Assembly (NCBI GenBank): GCA_029781465.1
Contig: JAKOWQ010000185.1
Coordinates: forward strand, 1 to 32,975
DNA length: 32,975 nucleotides
Source: Pseudomonadota bacterium
Lineage (GTDB): Bacteria > Pseudomonadota > Alphaproteobacteria > Sphingomonadales > Sphingomonadaceae
Direction of reading: 5' to 3'
Shown here: positions 19,376-29,947 of the stretch, piece after piece
Layout of the letters: every line of letters begins with the position of its first letter
Position numbering within the stretch: position 1 is the first letter of the stretch
The notes under the pieces: generated by a model
Databases searched by the model: none
The model's input: the letters and a program-made list of their open reading frames with translations, nothing else
What the model was told of the DNA's origin: nothing
Made by a program: the position numbers and the translations under genes

Positions 19376-22288
19376 ATGCGCCGTCTTGTTGCCGCCTGCA
19401 TCGCCGCTTCCGCGCTATCCGCCTGCGCATCCCCCCATACCGCGGCGCCCTCCGCGGTGGCGGCGGCGGCACCCGCGGTCGCCGCCACGCCGGCTCCCCA
19501 GCCAGCACCGCTGGCCGATCTGGTGAAGGCCGTCGACATCCCCTATGACATGTTCACGCTCGGCAACGGCCTGACCGTGATCGTTCACACCGATCGCAAG
19601 GCGCCGATCGTCGGGGTCACCACCTATTATCGGGTCGGTTCCAAGAGCGAACCCAAAGGCCGCACCGGCTTTGCCCACCTGTTCGAGCACCTGATGTTCG
19701 GCGGCAGCGAGAACGTGCCCAACTTCGACATCCCGCTGGAAGGCGCAGGGTCGACCCCGACCAACGGATCGACCTGGTACGATCGCACCAACTACGTCGA
19801 AACCGTGCCCACCGGCGCGCTCGATCTGGCACTCTTCATGGAAAGCGACCGGATGGGCCACCTGCTTGGCGCGGTCAGCCAGGACAAGCTCGACAAGCAG
19901 CGCGGGGTTGTCCAGAACGAGAAGCGCCAGGGCGATAACGATCCCTATGGCCTTGCCGACTACGCGATCACCGAGGGGTTGTTCCCGGTCGGCCATCCCT
20001 ATCGGCATTCGACCATCGGCTCGATGGCCGATCTTGACGCCGCGAGCCTGGCCGACGTGCGCAAGTGGTTTACCGACAACTATGCCCCCAACAACGTGGT
20101 GCTTGCGCTTTCGGGCGATATCGATGCCGCCACCGCCCGGCCGATGGTCGAAAAGTGGTTCGGATCGATCCCGCGCGGCCCCGACGTGGCGAAGCAGGAC
20201 GCGGGGCCGGTTACCCTGCCCGCCCCGCTGCGGCGCGACATGGCCGATCAGGTGCCGGTGGTGCAGGTCAACCGGATCTGGAGCGGCCCCGGGCTCAACG
20301 ATCCCGATGCCGCCGCACTCGATATGGGGATGCGGGTGCTGGGCGGGCTGGCCTCGTCGCGGCTCGACAACGAACTGGTGCGCGGTCAGCAGATCGCGGT
20401 TTCGGTTTCCGCCTCGGCCCAGCTCTATGAGCAGGTCTCGATCCTGCAGGTGACGATGGAGATCAAGCCGGGGGTCGATCGCGCCACGGCCGAGGCCGCG
20501 CTCGATGCGGTGATCGCGCGCTTTCTGGCCGATGGCCCGAGCGAGGACGAGCTGCGCCGGGCCGCGACCTCCACCGTCGCCCAGCAGATCGGAGCGCTCG
20601 AGCAGGTCGGCGGGTTTTCCGGCAAGGGCGCGCAGCTGGCCGAGGGGCAGCTCTATTCGGGCAATCCCGCCCAGTTCAAGGCCGATCTGGCGCGGATCGC
20701 GGCGCTGACCCCGGGCGAGGTGCGCACGGCGATGCAGCACTGGCTTTCGCGCCCGGTCTATGCCCTGGCCGTGGTGCCCGGAACCCGCACCGACAAGGGC
20801 GAGGCGATGGGCGGCTGGGGTGATGAAGCGGCCGCCGCCGCACCGCGCCGCGATGCCCGCAAGAAACCGCCCCGGCTGGAGCAGGGCCCCGCCCGGACCG
20901 CGCCGCCGGTCGCCCCGGTCGGCGATCTGGCGTTCCCGGCAATCGAGCGCACCACGCTTTCCAACGGCATCCCGGTGGCGCTGGCCCGGCGCGGCGCGGT
21001 GCCCACGGTGCTGGTCAGCCTGTCGTTCGATGCGGGCAATGCGGCGGATTCGCTCGATAGTCCCGGCACCCAGTCGCTGATGCTCGCCGCGCTCGACGAA
21101 GGCACCGCGACCCGCGATGCCACCGCCATCGCCGAGGAGAAGGAGCGGCTTGGCGCGCAGATCTGGAGCGGCGCGGGGCTCGACGATTCGACCGTGACGC
21201 TCTCTGCGCTCAGCGCCAATCTCGCCCCGTCGCTGGCACTGCTGGCCGATGTGGTGCGCAGCCCTGCATTCCGCGAGGCTGACGTCGTGCGGGTGCGCGA
21301 TCAACGCCTGGCCGATCTGTCGCAGGCCCTGGCCAGTCCGCGCGCGCTTGCCAGCCGCAGCCTGGCGCCGATCCTGTTCGGCAAGGACCATCCCTATGGT
21401 CTGCCGGGCGATGGAATGGGCGATCCCACCAGCGTCGCCGCGCTCGATCCCGCCGCGTTGAAAGCCGCGCACCAGCGCTGGCTGCGGCCCGACAACCTGC
21501 AGATCACCGTGGTCGGCGATATCGCGATGGAACAGTTGCGGCCAATGCTTGAGGCGGCTTTCGGTGGCTGGAGCGCCCCCGCCACTCCCGTGCCGGTGAA
21601 ACGGCTCGAAGCCCGCCCCCCCGCTCCGGTCGAGCGGATCGTGCTGATCGACCGGCCCAATTCACCCCAATCGGTTATCGTTGCCGGACGGGTGCTGCCG
21701 ATGATCGGGGGGACGCCGGGGATGGAAGCGCTCGATCTTGCCAACGAGGTGCTGGGCAACGGCTTTCTCTCGCGCCTCAACATGGATCTGCGCGAGGACA
21801 AGGGCTGGTCTTATGGGGTGCGCTCATCGGTTGCCAGCCCCAGGGGATCGCGCAGCCTGGTGCTGACCGCGCCGGTCCAGGCCGACCGTACCGGCGATGC
21901 CATCGCCCTGATCCGCAAGGACATGGCTGATTTTCCCGCCCGGCGCGGGGTCGATCCGATCGAGCTTGGGCGGGTGACCGATGGCAACATCCGCGCCTTG
22001 CCCAACCGCTTCGAGACCAACGCACAGGTGCTCGGCGCAATCCTGACCAACCGGCGGTTGGGACGCTCCGATGACTATTACGCCTCGCTTGCCGCGCGCT
22101 ATCGCGCGATCGACGCCGCCGCGATCGACGCCGCCGCGCAGGCCTATCTTCAGCCACAGGGTATGGTCTTCGTGGTGGTGGGCGACCGCAAACTGGTCGA
22201 GCCGCAACTCAAAGCGCTCGGCCTGCCGCTCGAAGTGCTCGACGCGCCGAGCGCGGCGGTTGACAGCGAAGCCGACAGCGGCGAGTGA
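19376..22288 (+). CDS. M16-family zinc metallopeptidase (two-domain), predicted lipoprotein
   Basis: HxxEH in HLFEHLMFGGSENV; lipobox-like signal peptide MRRLVAACIAASALSACASP; second, catalytically degenerate M16 half. Start set at ATG 19376. Confidence 0.93.
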   Translation: MRRLVAACIAASALSACASPHTAAPSAVAAAAPAVAATPAPQPAPLADLVKAVDIPYDMFTLGNGLTVIVHTDRKAPIVGVTTYYRVGSKSEPKGRTGFAHLFEHLMFGGSENVPNFDIPLEGAGSTPTNGSTWYDRTNYVETVPTGALDLALFMESDRMGHLLGAVSQDKLDKQRGVVQNEKRQGDNDPYGLADYAITEGLFPVGHPYRHSTIGSMADLDAASLADVRKWFTDNYAPNNVVLALSGDIDAATARPMVEKWFGSIPRGPDVAKQDAGPVTLPAPLRRDMADQVPVVQVNRIWSGPGLNDPDAAALDMGMRVLGGLASSRLDNELVRGQQIAVSVSASAQLYEQVSILQVTMEIKPGVDRATAEAALDAVIARFLADGPSEDELRRAATSTVAQQIGALEQVGGFSGKGAQLAEGQLYSGNPAQFKADLARIAALTPGEVRTAMQHWLSRPVYALAVVPGTRTDKGEAMGGWGDEAAAAAPRRDARKKPPRLEQGPARTAPPVAPVGDLAFPAIERTTLSNGIPVALARRGAVPTVLVSLSFDAGNAADSLDSPGTQSLMLAALDEGTATRDATAIAEEKERLGAQIWSGAGLDDSTVTLSALSANLAPSLALLADVVRSPAFREADVVRVRDQRLADLSQALASPRALASRSLAPILFGKDHPYGLPGDGMGDPTSVAALDPAALKAAHQRWLRPDNLQITVVGDIAMEQLRPMLEAAFGGWSAPATPVPVKRLEARPPAPVERIVLIDRPNSPQSVIVAGRVLPMIGGTPGMEALDLANEVLGNGFLSRLNMDLREDKGWSYGVRSSVASPRGSRSLVLTAPVQADRTGDAIALIRKDMADFPARRGVDPIELGRVTDGNIRALPNRFETNAQVLGAILTNRRLGRSDDYYASLAARYRAIDAAAIDAAAQAYLQPQGMVFVVVGDRKLVEPQLKALGLPLEVLDAPSAAVDSEADSGE
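22106..22135 (+). repeat. 15-bp perfect tandem duplication inside the M16 gene
   Basis: GCGATCGACGCCGCC repeated twice, encoding AIDAA-AIDAA. Confidence 0.85.
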
Positions 22289-22337
22289 TAGGTTACTTAC
22301 CCCCCTGTAAGTTGGAACGATTCTAGGGAGATTAGCG

Positions 22338-22637
22338 ATGTCCATTTCCGGCACTTACGACTGCGTCAGCAAGACCCCGATGGGGGATCAGAAGAGCCAG
22401 TTCACCATCGCGGTGGATGGCGATACCTTCACCGGCAAGAACGCCGGGGCGATGGGTTCGATGGATCTCGAAAACGGCAAGGTTGACGGCAACAAGCTGA
22501 CCTGGACCATGAACATGACCGTGCCGATGCCGATGAAGCTCGAAGGCGAAGCCACTGTCGACGGCGATACCATTACCGGCTCGATCAAGGCCGGCGCTTT
22601 CGGGAGCTTCCCGATGACCGGCACCAAGGTCGGCTGA
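22338..22637 (+). CDS. Small conserved hypothetical protein, probably beta-strand rich
   Basis: 99 aa MSISGTYDCVSKTPMGDQKSQFTIAVDGDTFTGKNAGAMGSMDLENGKVDGNKLTW...; RBS-like AGGGAG upstream; alternating polar/hydrophobic pattern. Confidence 0.8.
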   Translation: MSISGTYDCVSKTPMGDQKSQFTIAVDGDTFTGKNAGAMGSMDLENGKVDGNKLTWTMNMTVPMPMKLEGEATVDGDTITGSIKAGAFGSFPMTGTKVG

Positions 22638-22660
22638 AGTCGCACCGCGATACAAACAGC

Positions 22661-22690
22661 AAGGGCGCCGGAAGCGATTCCGGCGCCCTT
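22661..22690. terminator. Bidirectional terminator between convergent genes
   Basis: 13-bp perfect stem AAGGGCGCCGGAA-GCGA-TTCCGGCGCCCTT with GNRA-type tetraloop, between convergent CDSs ending at 22637 and 22712. Confidence 0.88.
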
Positions 22691-22711
22691 TGGTTTGGCC
22701 TGCGGTTCGGT

Positions 22712-23308
22712 TCAGTAGTGCGCGCTGGCCATGATCGCCTCGGCCTTGGCCCGATTCTGCTCATAGAAGTGGGTCGCTGGCGCGGTATAGCTGATAAGGT
22801 ACAGCACGCCCCCCGAGAGTGATCCGATCGCCATGCCGCGGCGCTTGAGCGGGCTGCCCTCGACCGCGTATTCGTAGTTGAACTTCACTGCATCACGCTC
22901 GCCCATCTTGGCCGGCTCAACCCCGGTAACGGTGAACAGCGAAGTGTTGAGCGCGATCCGGTTGGAGCTTTCGAAAAATTCCGGGATGTCGGTCAGCGTC
23001 ATGCCCTTGGTGAGGGTTGGCAAAGGCCGGTTCTTCTTGTCGGCATCACGGTATAGCGTTTCGCCCACGATCAGGCCGGAAACGAAATAGACCTCGTTGA
23101 GCCCGGTTCCGTCGAGCGTCCACACCTCGCCCTTCTTGATCGGGCGTACCGACCAGCGGTTCCAGTCGGCATCGGGAGTGACGGTGAGAGTGCCCTTGGC
23201 CACAGCAATCGGCTTGGCATGGGGAACCAGTTTCCAACCGGCCAGCGCCGGGGCGGCAGGCAGGCTTGCCAGGACCAGCGCGGCAAGCAACAGATTACGC
23301 TTCTTCAT
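22712..23308 (-). CDS. Exported hypothetical protein
   Basis: Signal peptide MKKRNLLLAALVLASLPAAPALA; start overlaps the stop of the M48 gene (translational coupling). Confidence 0.8.
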   Translation of the reverse strand: MKKRNLLLAALVLASLPAAPALAGWKLVPHAKPIAVAKGTLTVTPDADWNRWSVRPIKKGEVWTLDGTGLNEVYFVSGLIVGETLYRDADKKNRPLPTLTKGMTLTDIPEFFESSNRIALNTSLFTVTGVEPAKMGERDAVKFNYEYAVEGSPLKRRGMAIGSLSGGVLYLISYTAPATHFYEQNRAKAEAIMASAHY

Positions 23309-24504
23309 CGGGTTTCTCCTGCCATCATTGCAATCATCGCCTTGTCCACCGCGTCAGGGGATCGGCGAAGGTATTCGTTGAGATCGGTCTTGCCGTCTTC
23401 GGGGCGCTCCAGCTTGAGCCGCGCCAGCCCGCGACCGCGCCACAGTTCGGGCAGTTCGCCCCCAGCCTCGATTCCCTGGGAATAGAATTTCTCGGCATCG
23501 GCGATGTCGTTGCCCAACGCGCGGCGGCGGTAGAGTTCGCCGCGGGCATAGAGCAGCCACGGGCTCCAGCCCTGCTGCGCCAGCGCGGCCAGCAGATAGT
23601 CGCTCGCGCCCAGATCGTTGCGCTTGAGCTGATCGTCGAAGAACACCGGCCACCAGTGCCCCATCGCCGCGCTGTAGCTGTCAAGCCCGGTGGCCCCGGC
23701 AACACCGGGATTGGCCGTGGCCATTTGCGCCAGATTGGTCACCCGTTCGGCGGTGGGCGGGTGGGTCGCGAAGATCCCGCCGTTCTTGTCCTTGCGCGAT
23801 TTGGTGTTGCGCACCGCAGCGGTGGCATCCATCTCGGCGCGCAGCTGTTCCCACACTTTCGATGCCTCGCGGGTATCGTATCCCGCTGCCGCCATCAGTG
23901 CCAGACCGCCGCTGTCGGCCTCACGCTCCATGTCGCGCGAATAGCTGAACAGCGACGCCGCCATAGAGAACGAGGCGATCAGCCCGATCCCGGTAAAGGC
24001 CAGCCAGGCTGCCGCGGCGGATTTTTCCTTGACCTGCCGGAACATCCTTAGCCCGTGGTGGCCCGCGAAATGGGTGTATTCGTGCCCCAGCACCGCAGCG
24101 AGCTGGGCTTCGTTCTGGGTGCGCAGCAGCAGGCCCGAATAGACCACCATCGCCCCGTTGACCGCCATCGAGGCGTTGAAGTCGGGTGTGCGCACGATGT
24201 AGAGCCGGATACTGGTGCACTTGCCCTGCCCGACCAGGTTGCACAGCACCTTGCGGACATAGGCGTTGAGCGCCGGATCACGGATCACCTGCTGCGAGGC
24301 CTTGAGCTGGCGCTCACCCTCTTCGGTGTCCATCCACAGCCCGCGCTCGTCCTTGTCGACCGGCTTGTAGGTTTCCTCCTCGGCCACGGGCAGCGCTGCG
24401 GGCTGGGCCGCCGCTTCCTGCGCGCGCGCGGTCTCCACCAGCACCGGCTGGATTACCAGCAGTGCTGCCAGCACGATACGCAGGGAGCGGGCCAGCAGGG
24501 CCAC
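23305..24504 (-). CDS. M48-family zinc metallopeptidase, exported
   Basis: HExxH motif in AAVLGHEYTHFAGHHGLRMF, downstream EREADSGGLALMAAAGYD (third ligand), signal peptide MALLARSLRIVLAALLVIQPVLVETARAQ. Confidence 0.92.
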   Translation of the reverse strand: MALLARSLRIVLAALLVIQPVLVETARAQEAAAQPAALPVAEEETYKPVDKDERGLWMDTEEGERQLKASQQVIRDPALNAYVRKVLCNLVGQGKCTSIRLYIVRTPDFNASMAVNGAMVVYSGLLLRTQNEAQLAAVLGHEYTHFAGHHGLRMFRQVKEKSAAAAWLAFTGIGLIASFSMAASLFSYSRDMEREADSGGLALMAAAGYDTREASKVWEQLRAEMDATAAVRNTKSRKDKNGGIFATHPPTAERVTNLAQMATANPGVAGATGLDSYSAAMGHWWPVFFDDQLKRNDLGASDYLLAALAQQGWSPWLLYARGELYRRRALGNDIADAEKFYSQGIEAGGELPELWRGRGLARLKLERPEDGKTDLNEYLRRSPDAVDKAMIAMMAGETR

Positions 24505-24524
24505 TTGGCCGATCCTGTCTGGCT

Positions 24525-25319
24525 TCAGGGCTGAACCGCGGTGGGCTGCACCGGCGGCTTGGGAAAGCCGGCGAGCAACTGGGAGACGCGCTTTTGAGCG
24601 CCCTCGGCATCGCGCGGATCGCCGCCCATCGCCAGGTCGGTGTTGAACCAGACCACGTCGCCGGTCTTGAGGTCGATCATCGCGGCATAGCCGATATGGA
24701 CCCCGGCCGGGACATAGGCCCCGAACAGCCCGGCCATCAGCAGCTGCGCCACCTTGCGCCCTGCATCGCCGTAGGAATCGTGGGTGAAGAAGAACAGGGC
24801 ATAGTCACCCCCGGTCACCTCGCGCAGCCGATCGGTCTGCGCCCCAAGCGACCAGTCGATCCGGTACTGCTTTTTGGCATTTGGATCGGTGCTGGCAACC
24901 AGCTTGGTCGGCAGCCTGTCGCCCATGGTCACATGCTGGAACATGGCCCCGGCGACGGCCTCGAACAGGCCGCGGTTCTCATTGACCACATCGGCCTGTT
25001 CGCCCTCGAATTCACCCAGAAACGTCAGGTTTGCCTCACGCATCTGGGGCGAGGATTCCATTGCGGTCTGGATGTTGGTGCGCGCCGCTGCGGTCCAGTC
25101 GGCATTGGGTTCATCGAGCCCGCCGACCCGGAGCGATCCGACGCGAACATCGGGGCGAAACACCACGATCTTGATCGGCTGGCCTTGCGGATAGGCAAAG
25201 CCGTCACGCTGAACCGATCCGGCCACGGCGGGCGCAGCCCCTGCAATCAGGCACACGGCAACGATCGCGCCACTAACGGCACGCAACAGATTTCTGATCA
25301 AGGCAGCCCCCAAAATCAC
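24525..25319 (-). CDS. Exported conserved hypothetical protein
   Basis: Signal-like N-terminus LIRNLLRAVSGAIVAVCLIAGAAPAVAG; 20 bp upstream of the M48 gene on the same strand. Exact start (GTG 25319 or an internal TTG) uncertain. Confidence 0.75.
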   Translation of the reverse strand: MILGAALIRNLLRAVSGAIVAVCLIAGAAPAVAGSVQRDGFAYPQGQPIKIVVFRPDVRVGSLRVGGLDEPNADWTAAARTNIQTAMESSPQMREANLTFLGEFEGEQADVVNENRGLFEAVAGAMFQHVTMGDRLPTKLVASTDPNAKKQYRIDWSLGAQTDRLREVTGGDYALFFFTHDSYGDAGRKVAQLLMAGLFGAYVPAGVHIGYAAMIDLKTGDVVWFNTDLAMGGDPRDAEGAQKRVSQLLAGFPKPPVQPTAVQP

Positions 25320-25389
25320 AGCGATAGACGCAGGATTAGCGCAGCCTAAACGCTTCGCAAGTGGGTATTTTCGCTTGCGAAAAAAACGC

Positions 25390-26886
25390 TCAGCCGAGCC
25401 TGCTCTTGAGCACCTGGTTGACCAGTTGCGGGTTGCCCTTGCCCTGCATCGCCTTCATCGCCTGGCCAACGAAGAAGCCGAACAGCGCCTCCTTGCCGGC
25501 CTTGTATTCGGCGACCTTGTCGGCATTGGCGGCAAGCACCTGATCGACCGCCGCCTCGATCGCGCCGGTATCGGTTGTCTGCTTGAGGCCTTCGCGCTCG
25601 ACGATCGCCGCCGCGCCATCGCCGCTCTCAAGCATCTTTTCGAGCACCTGCTTGGCGATCGAGCCCGAGATCGTGCCATCGGCAACCAGCGCCAGCAGTT
25701 CCGCACCGTCCTCGGGGCTGACCGGGCTGTCATCGAGGCCCTTGCCCAGCTTGTTGAGCGCGCCGAACAGTTCGGAAATCAGCCAGTTCGATGCTTGCTT
25801 GGCAACCTCCGCCTCGCCCTTGCCGGCCTTGGCGGCGGTGGCGGTCAGCAGCGCCTCAAACCAGCGCGCGGTTTCGACCTCGGCGGTCAGAACGCCCGCG
25901 TTGTAGGGCGAAAGCCCCAGCGCACCTTCATAGCGGTGGCGCTTGGCGTCGGGCAGTTCGGGCAGGCTGGCGCGGCACTTCTCGACGAAGGCGTCGTCCA
26001 GCTCCAGCGGGAGCAGGTCGGGGTCGGGGAAATAGCGGTAATCGTGCGCGTCTTCCTTGGAGCGCATCGAACGGGTCTCGTTCTTGTCCGGATCGTAAAG
26101 CCGGGTTTCCTGAACCACCGCGCCGCCATCCTCGATCAGATCGACCTGGCGGCGCGCCTCGCTTTCGACCACGGCCATGACGAAGCGCACCGAGTTGACG
26201 TTCTTGGTCTCGGTCCGGGTGCCGAACGGCTCGCCCGGGCGGCGCACCGAAACGTTGACGTCGGCCCGCATCGAACCCTGGTCCATGTTGCCATCGCACG
26301 AGCCGACATAGCGCAGGATCGTGCGCAGCTTGGCGAGGTAGGCTCCGGCCTCGGCCGGCGAGCGCATGTCCGGGCGGCTGACGATCTCCATCAACGCCAC
26401 GCCCGAACGGTTGAGATCGACATAGGACATGGTCGGGTGCTGATCGTGCATCAGCTTGCCCGCGTCCTGCTCGACATGGATGCGTTCGATCCCGATCGTC
26501 TTGGTGCTGCCTTCCGGGTCCTTGGGATCGAGCACCACCTCGAGGCTGCCCTCGCCCACCAGCGGGTGATAGAGCTGGCTGATCTGATAACCCTGCGGCA
26601 GATCGGCGTAGAAGTAGTTCTTGCGGTCGAACCGGCTCCATTTGTTGATCTGCGCGTTGATCGCCAGCCCCGTGCGCACCGCCTGGCGGATGCATTCGCG
26701 GTTGGGCACCGGCAGCATGCCCGGCATGGCCGCATCGACCAGGCTGACCTGGGTATTCGGCTCGGCCCCGAAGGCGGTGGCTGCGCCCGAGAACAGCTTC
26801 GAGTTCGAGGTTACCTGCGCGTGGACCTCAAGGCCGATCACGACCTCCCATTCGCCCGTTGCGCCGTGGATGCGATAGTTGCTCAT
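25390..26886 (-). CDS. gatB: Aspartyl/glutamyl-tRNA amidotransferase subunit B
   Basis: [47 protein letters not shown]-terminal Yqey-like [10 protein letters not shown]. Confidence 0.98.
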   Translation of the reverse strand: MSNYRIHGATGEWEVVIGLEVHAQVTSNSKLFSGAATAFGAEPNTQVSLVDAAMPGMLPVPNRECIRQAVRTGLAINAQINKWSRFDRKNYFYADLPQGYQISQLYHPLVGEGSLEVVLDPKDPEGSTKTIGIERIHVEQDAGKLMHDQHPTMSYVDLNRSGVALMEIVSRPDMRSPAEAGAYLAKLRTILRYVGSCDGNMDQGSMRADVNVSVRRPGEPFGTRTETKNVNSVRFVMAVVESEARRQVDLIEDGGAVVQETRLYDPDKNETRSMRSKEDAHDYRYFPDPDLLPLELDDAFVEKCRASLPELPDAKRHRYEGALGLSPYNAGVLTAEVETARWFEALLTATAAKAGKGEAEVAKQASNWLISELFGALNKLGKGLDDSPVSPEDGAELLALVADGTISGSIAKQVLEKMLESGDGAAAIVEREGLKQTTDTGAIEAAVDQVLAANADKVAEYKAGKEALFGFFVGQAMKAMQGKGNPQLVNQVLKSRLG

Positions 26887-26935
26887 GGGCCAAGCCGATA
26901 GGGCCAGGGCGGGTCTGTGAAAAGGGGGAAATCGG

Positions 26936-28096
26936 CTAACCGACCCGCGGCGCGATCCGGCGCGACCAATCCCGTGCGGGTTTTTCGATCAGGCGGTGGC
27001 CGGCCCAGGCCGCAGCCAGCGCGCAGGCCAGCGCAATCAGCGCCGCCCCATCGGCCAGCAGGCCGTATCCCGCGCCGATCGCCGGGCGGTTGTTACCCGC
27101 CACCGGGATGAAGGCATCGCCCCAACCGGCCAAGGTCGCGATCTGCCGCAGGCCGGTCATCGTCAGGCTCTCGACCAGCGGATGGACCATGTAGAGCGAA
27201 TAGGAAAGCAGCCCGCCCAGCATCAGCGGCCGGGTCAGCAGCAGGCCGGAAACACGCCCTCGTTCGGCCGCGAAGACCAGCACCGCCAGCGCGAACAGTC
27301 CGTCGCAGACGAGCATCGGGATGGTATCGTCGAAACCCGCAACCATCGTGAACACCCCAAGGCACAGCGCGATTTCAGCCAGCGTCATCACCGCGCGCGG
27401 CGCTGCCGCCAGCCGCCGTTCCAGGCGGCGCCAGGCCGCGAAGGTTCCCGCGCCCAGTCCGAACCCGCACAGCCCGCGCAGCAGCTTGTGATACAGCCCC
27501 ACCTGCTGTGGAAATTCCATCAGCGCTCCCGCGCCGAGGGCAAACACCACACCCGCCAGCCACCACCATCGGCCCAGCGCGCGCCAGCCGATCGCGGCAA
27601 GCGCATAGAGCACCATTTCCACCGCCACCGACCAGCTTTGCAGCGACCAGGCATACATCGCCGGAGTGTAAAGCGCCTGGAGCAGCAGGGCCTGGATCAG
27701 CAGCGCCGATACCGCGCGCTCCGGGGCAAAGGCCGTGCGCCCGGTCAGCCCGCTCCCGCCCTGCGCCAGCGCCAAAAGCTCGATCGCAAGATAGGCGATC
27801 AGGACCACGATGTGCATCGGCCAGATGCGCCCCACACGCAGCCACAGAAACCGCAGCGCGGGAAAGCCGCCGCGCAGCCGCTCGCCATAGGCGGCGGCAA
27901 TCACGAAGCCGGAAAGCACGAAGAAGAAATCGACGAACAGCCAGCCCGAACGGAAAAAAGCATGGCCGAAGACCGGCCCCTGGGCGTTGAGATGCTCGGC
28001 GGCAACCGCCAGCGCCGCCACTCCGCGCAGCGAATCGAGCGCCTCGAAGCGCGCCGCCCCGGCCGGATTTGCGCCAGGAGCGGCTGCTACCACCAC
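26936..28096 (-). CDS. Acyltransferase family 3 (OafA/YrhL-like) integral membrane protein
   Basis: [21 protein letters not shown]..., [25 protein letters not shown], multiple TM segments; GTG start overlaps the end of gatA. Confidence 0.9.
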   Translation of the reverse strand: MVVAAAPGANPAGAARFEALDSLRGVAALAVAAEHLNAQGPVFGHAFFRSGWLFVDFFFVLSGFVIAAAYGERLRGGFPALRFLWLRVGRIWPMHIVVLIAYLAIELLALAQGGSGLTGRTAFAPERAVSALLIQALLLQALYTPAMYAWSLQSWSVAVEMVLYALAAIGWRALGRWWWLAGVVFALGAGALMEFPQQVGLYHKLLRGLCGFGLGAGTFAAWRRLERRLAAAPRAVMTLAEIALCLGVFTMVAGFDDTIPMLVCDGLFALAVLVFAAERGRVSGLLLTRPLMLGGLLSYSLYMVHPLVESLTMTGLRQIATLAGWGDAFIPVAGNNRPAIGAGYGLLADGAALIALACALAAAWAGHRLIEKPARDWSRRIAPRVG

Positions 28097-29574
28097 CTCT
28101 CCGGCCTGGCGGCGAAGCCAGCGCGGCTTTCGATCGCAAGGCCCGCATTGAGCACACCCTGCTCGTCGAACGGCTTGCCGACGATCTGAAGCCCAAGCGG
28201 AAGTCCCTCGCGGTTGAGCCCGGCTGGCACCGACATCGCCGGCAGACCGGCAAGGCTGGCCGGAACCGCGAAGACATCGTTCAGGTACATCGCCAGCGGA
28301 TCCGAAACCATATCACCCAGGCCAAAGGCGGCGGTGGGCGCGGTCGGCGCCAGGATCACGTCGACCTCGGCAAAGGCGTTCCTGAAATCGTGGCTGATCA
28401 GCGTGCGGACCTTCTGCGCCTGGGTGTAATAGGCATCGTAGAAGCCCGCGGAGAGCACATAGGTGCCGATCAGAATCCGGCGCTTGACCTCGGCCCCGAA
28501 CCCGGCGGCGCGGGTCGCGGCGTACATCTCCTGAAGGTTCGCGCCATCGGGCAGATCGCGCAGGCCATAGCGCACGCCATCGTAACGCGCGAGGTTTGAC
28601 GAGGCTTCGGCCGGGGCGACGATGTAATAGGCCGGGAGCGCATACTTGGTGTGCGGCAGCGAAATGTCGATCACTTCGGCGCCGGCATCTTTCAGCCATT
28701 CGATCCCCTGGTCCCAGCTGGCGAGAACATCGGCATCGGTCCCGTCCATGCGGTATTCGCGCGGAACCCCGACCTTCTTGCCGCGCAGATCGGCGTTCAG
28801 GCCGGCTTCCCATTCGGGCACCGGCAGGTTCAGGCTGGTCGCATCCTTGGGATCGAAACCGGCCATCGCCTCGAGCATGATCGCGCAGTCACGCACGTCG
28901 CGGGCCATCGGCCCGGCCTGATCGAGCGAGGAAGCGAAGGCGACGATGCCCCAGCGGCTGCACCGGCCATAGGTGGGCTTGATCCCCGAAATGCCGGTGA
29001 AGGCGGCGGGCTGGCGGATCGAGCCACCGGTATCGGTCCCGGTTGCCGCCGGGCAGAGCCGTGCGGACACCGCCGCCGAACTGCCGCCCGAACTGCCACC
29101 CGGCGCCAGCGGGGCATTCCCGCCGTCATTGCGCCGCCATGGCGAGATCACGTTGCCGAAATAGCTCGTCTCGTTCGACGAGCCCATTGCGAACTGGTCC
29201 ATGTTGAGCTTGCCGAGCATGCCCGCGCCCGCGTCCCACAGCTTTTGCGAAACGGTGCTTTCGTACTCGGGCTCGAACCCTTCGAGGATATGGCTCGCCG
29301 CAGTGGTCTGCACGCCTCGGGTGGCGAACAGATCCTTCATCCCGATCGGCACGCCGCCCATCTTGCCCAGCGGCTGACCCGCGGCGCGGCGCGCGTCGGT
29401 GGCCTTTGCCGCCTCGATCGCGGCATCGGGCGTGGTGACGATGAAGGCGTTGAGCGCCGCTTGCGCCGCAGCGACATTGGCGTTGAAGGCCTCGGCTACT
29501 TCCACTGCGGTGAACAGGCCCTTGGCCACGCCGTCGCGGATCGCGGCAACGCCCAGATCGGTAAGGTCGGCCAT
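28087..29574 (-). CDS. gatA: Aspartyl/glutamyl-tRNA amidotransferase subunit A
   Basis: Amidase signature [46 protein letters not shown]. Confidence 0.98.
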   Translation of the reverse strand: MADLTDLGVAAIRDGVAKGLFTAVEVAEAFNANVAAAQAALNAFIVTTPDAAIEAAKATDARRAAGQPLGKMGGVPIGMKDLFATRGVQTTAASHILEGFEPEYESTVSQKLWDAGAGMLGKLNMDQFAMGSSNETSYFGNVISPWRRNDGGNAPLAPGGSSGGSSAAVSARLCPAATGTDTGGSIRQPAAFTGISGIKPTYGRCSRWGIVAFASSLDQAGPMARDVRDCAIMLEAMAGFDPKDATSLNLPVPEWEAGLNADLRGKKVGVPREYRMDGTDADVLASWDQGIEWLKDAGAEVIDISLPHTKYALPAYYIVAPAEASSNLARYDGVRYGLRDLPDGANLQEMYAATRAAGFGAEVKRRILIGTYVLSAGFYDAYYTQAQKVRTLISHDFRNAFAEVDVILAPTAPTAAFGLGDMVSDPLAMYLNDVFAVPASLAGLPAMSVPAGLNREGLPLGLQIVGKPFDEQGVLNAGLAIESRAGFAARPERWW

Positions 29575-29876
29575 TATTCGATCACCTTGGGCACGCCGAA
29601 AAAGCCATGCTCCGCCGCCGGTGCATTGGCCAGCACGGCTTCGCGCACCCCGCCGCCGGTCAGCGGATCGGCATCGATCACATCGTCGCGCAGCCGCAGG
29701 TGGTTTTCAATCACCGCAGTCATCGGTTCGATGCCAGTCACGTCGACTTCGCCGAGCTGTTCGACCCAGGCGAGAATTCCGTTGAGTTCGGGAACCATGG
29801 CCTCAAGCTCGGCCTCGCCGACCTTGAGCCGGGCGAGCGAAGCAATCCTGGCCACGGTGGCGGTATCGACCGACAT
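29574..29876 (-). CDS. gatC: Aspartyl/glutamyl-tRNA amidotransferase subunit C
   Basis: [55 protein letters not shown]. Confidence 0.97.
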   Translation of the reverse strand: MSVDTATVARIASLARLKVGEAELEAMVPELNGILAWVEQLGEVDVTGIEPMTAVIENHLRLRDDVIDADPLTGGGVREAVLANAPAAEHGFFGVPKVIE

Positions 29877-29947
29877 GGCATTCCTTCAACAAATACAGCG
29901 TTGCATCGGCGCGCTAGCACCGGCGGACAAAGGCCGCAAGCGCGGGC

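Noticed and set aside
19415-21472. 685-aa minus-strand ORF opposite the M16 lipoprotein gene
   Set aside because: Antisense to a gene with a clear HxxEH motif and lipobox; no domain recognised.
25375-26901. 508-aa plus-strand ORF across gatB
   Set aside because: Mirrors gatB on the opposite strand; gatB is unambiguous.
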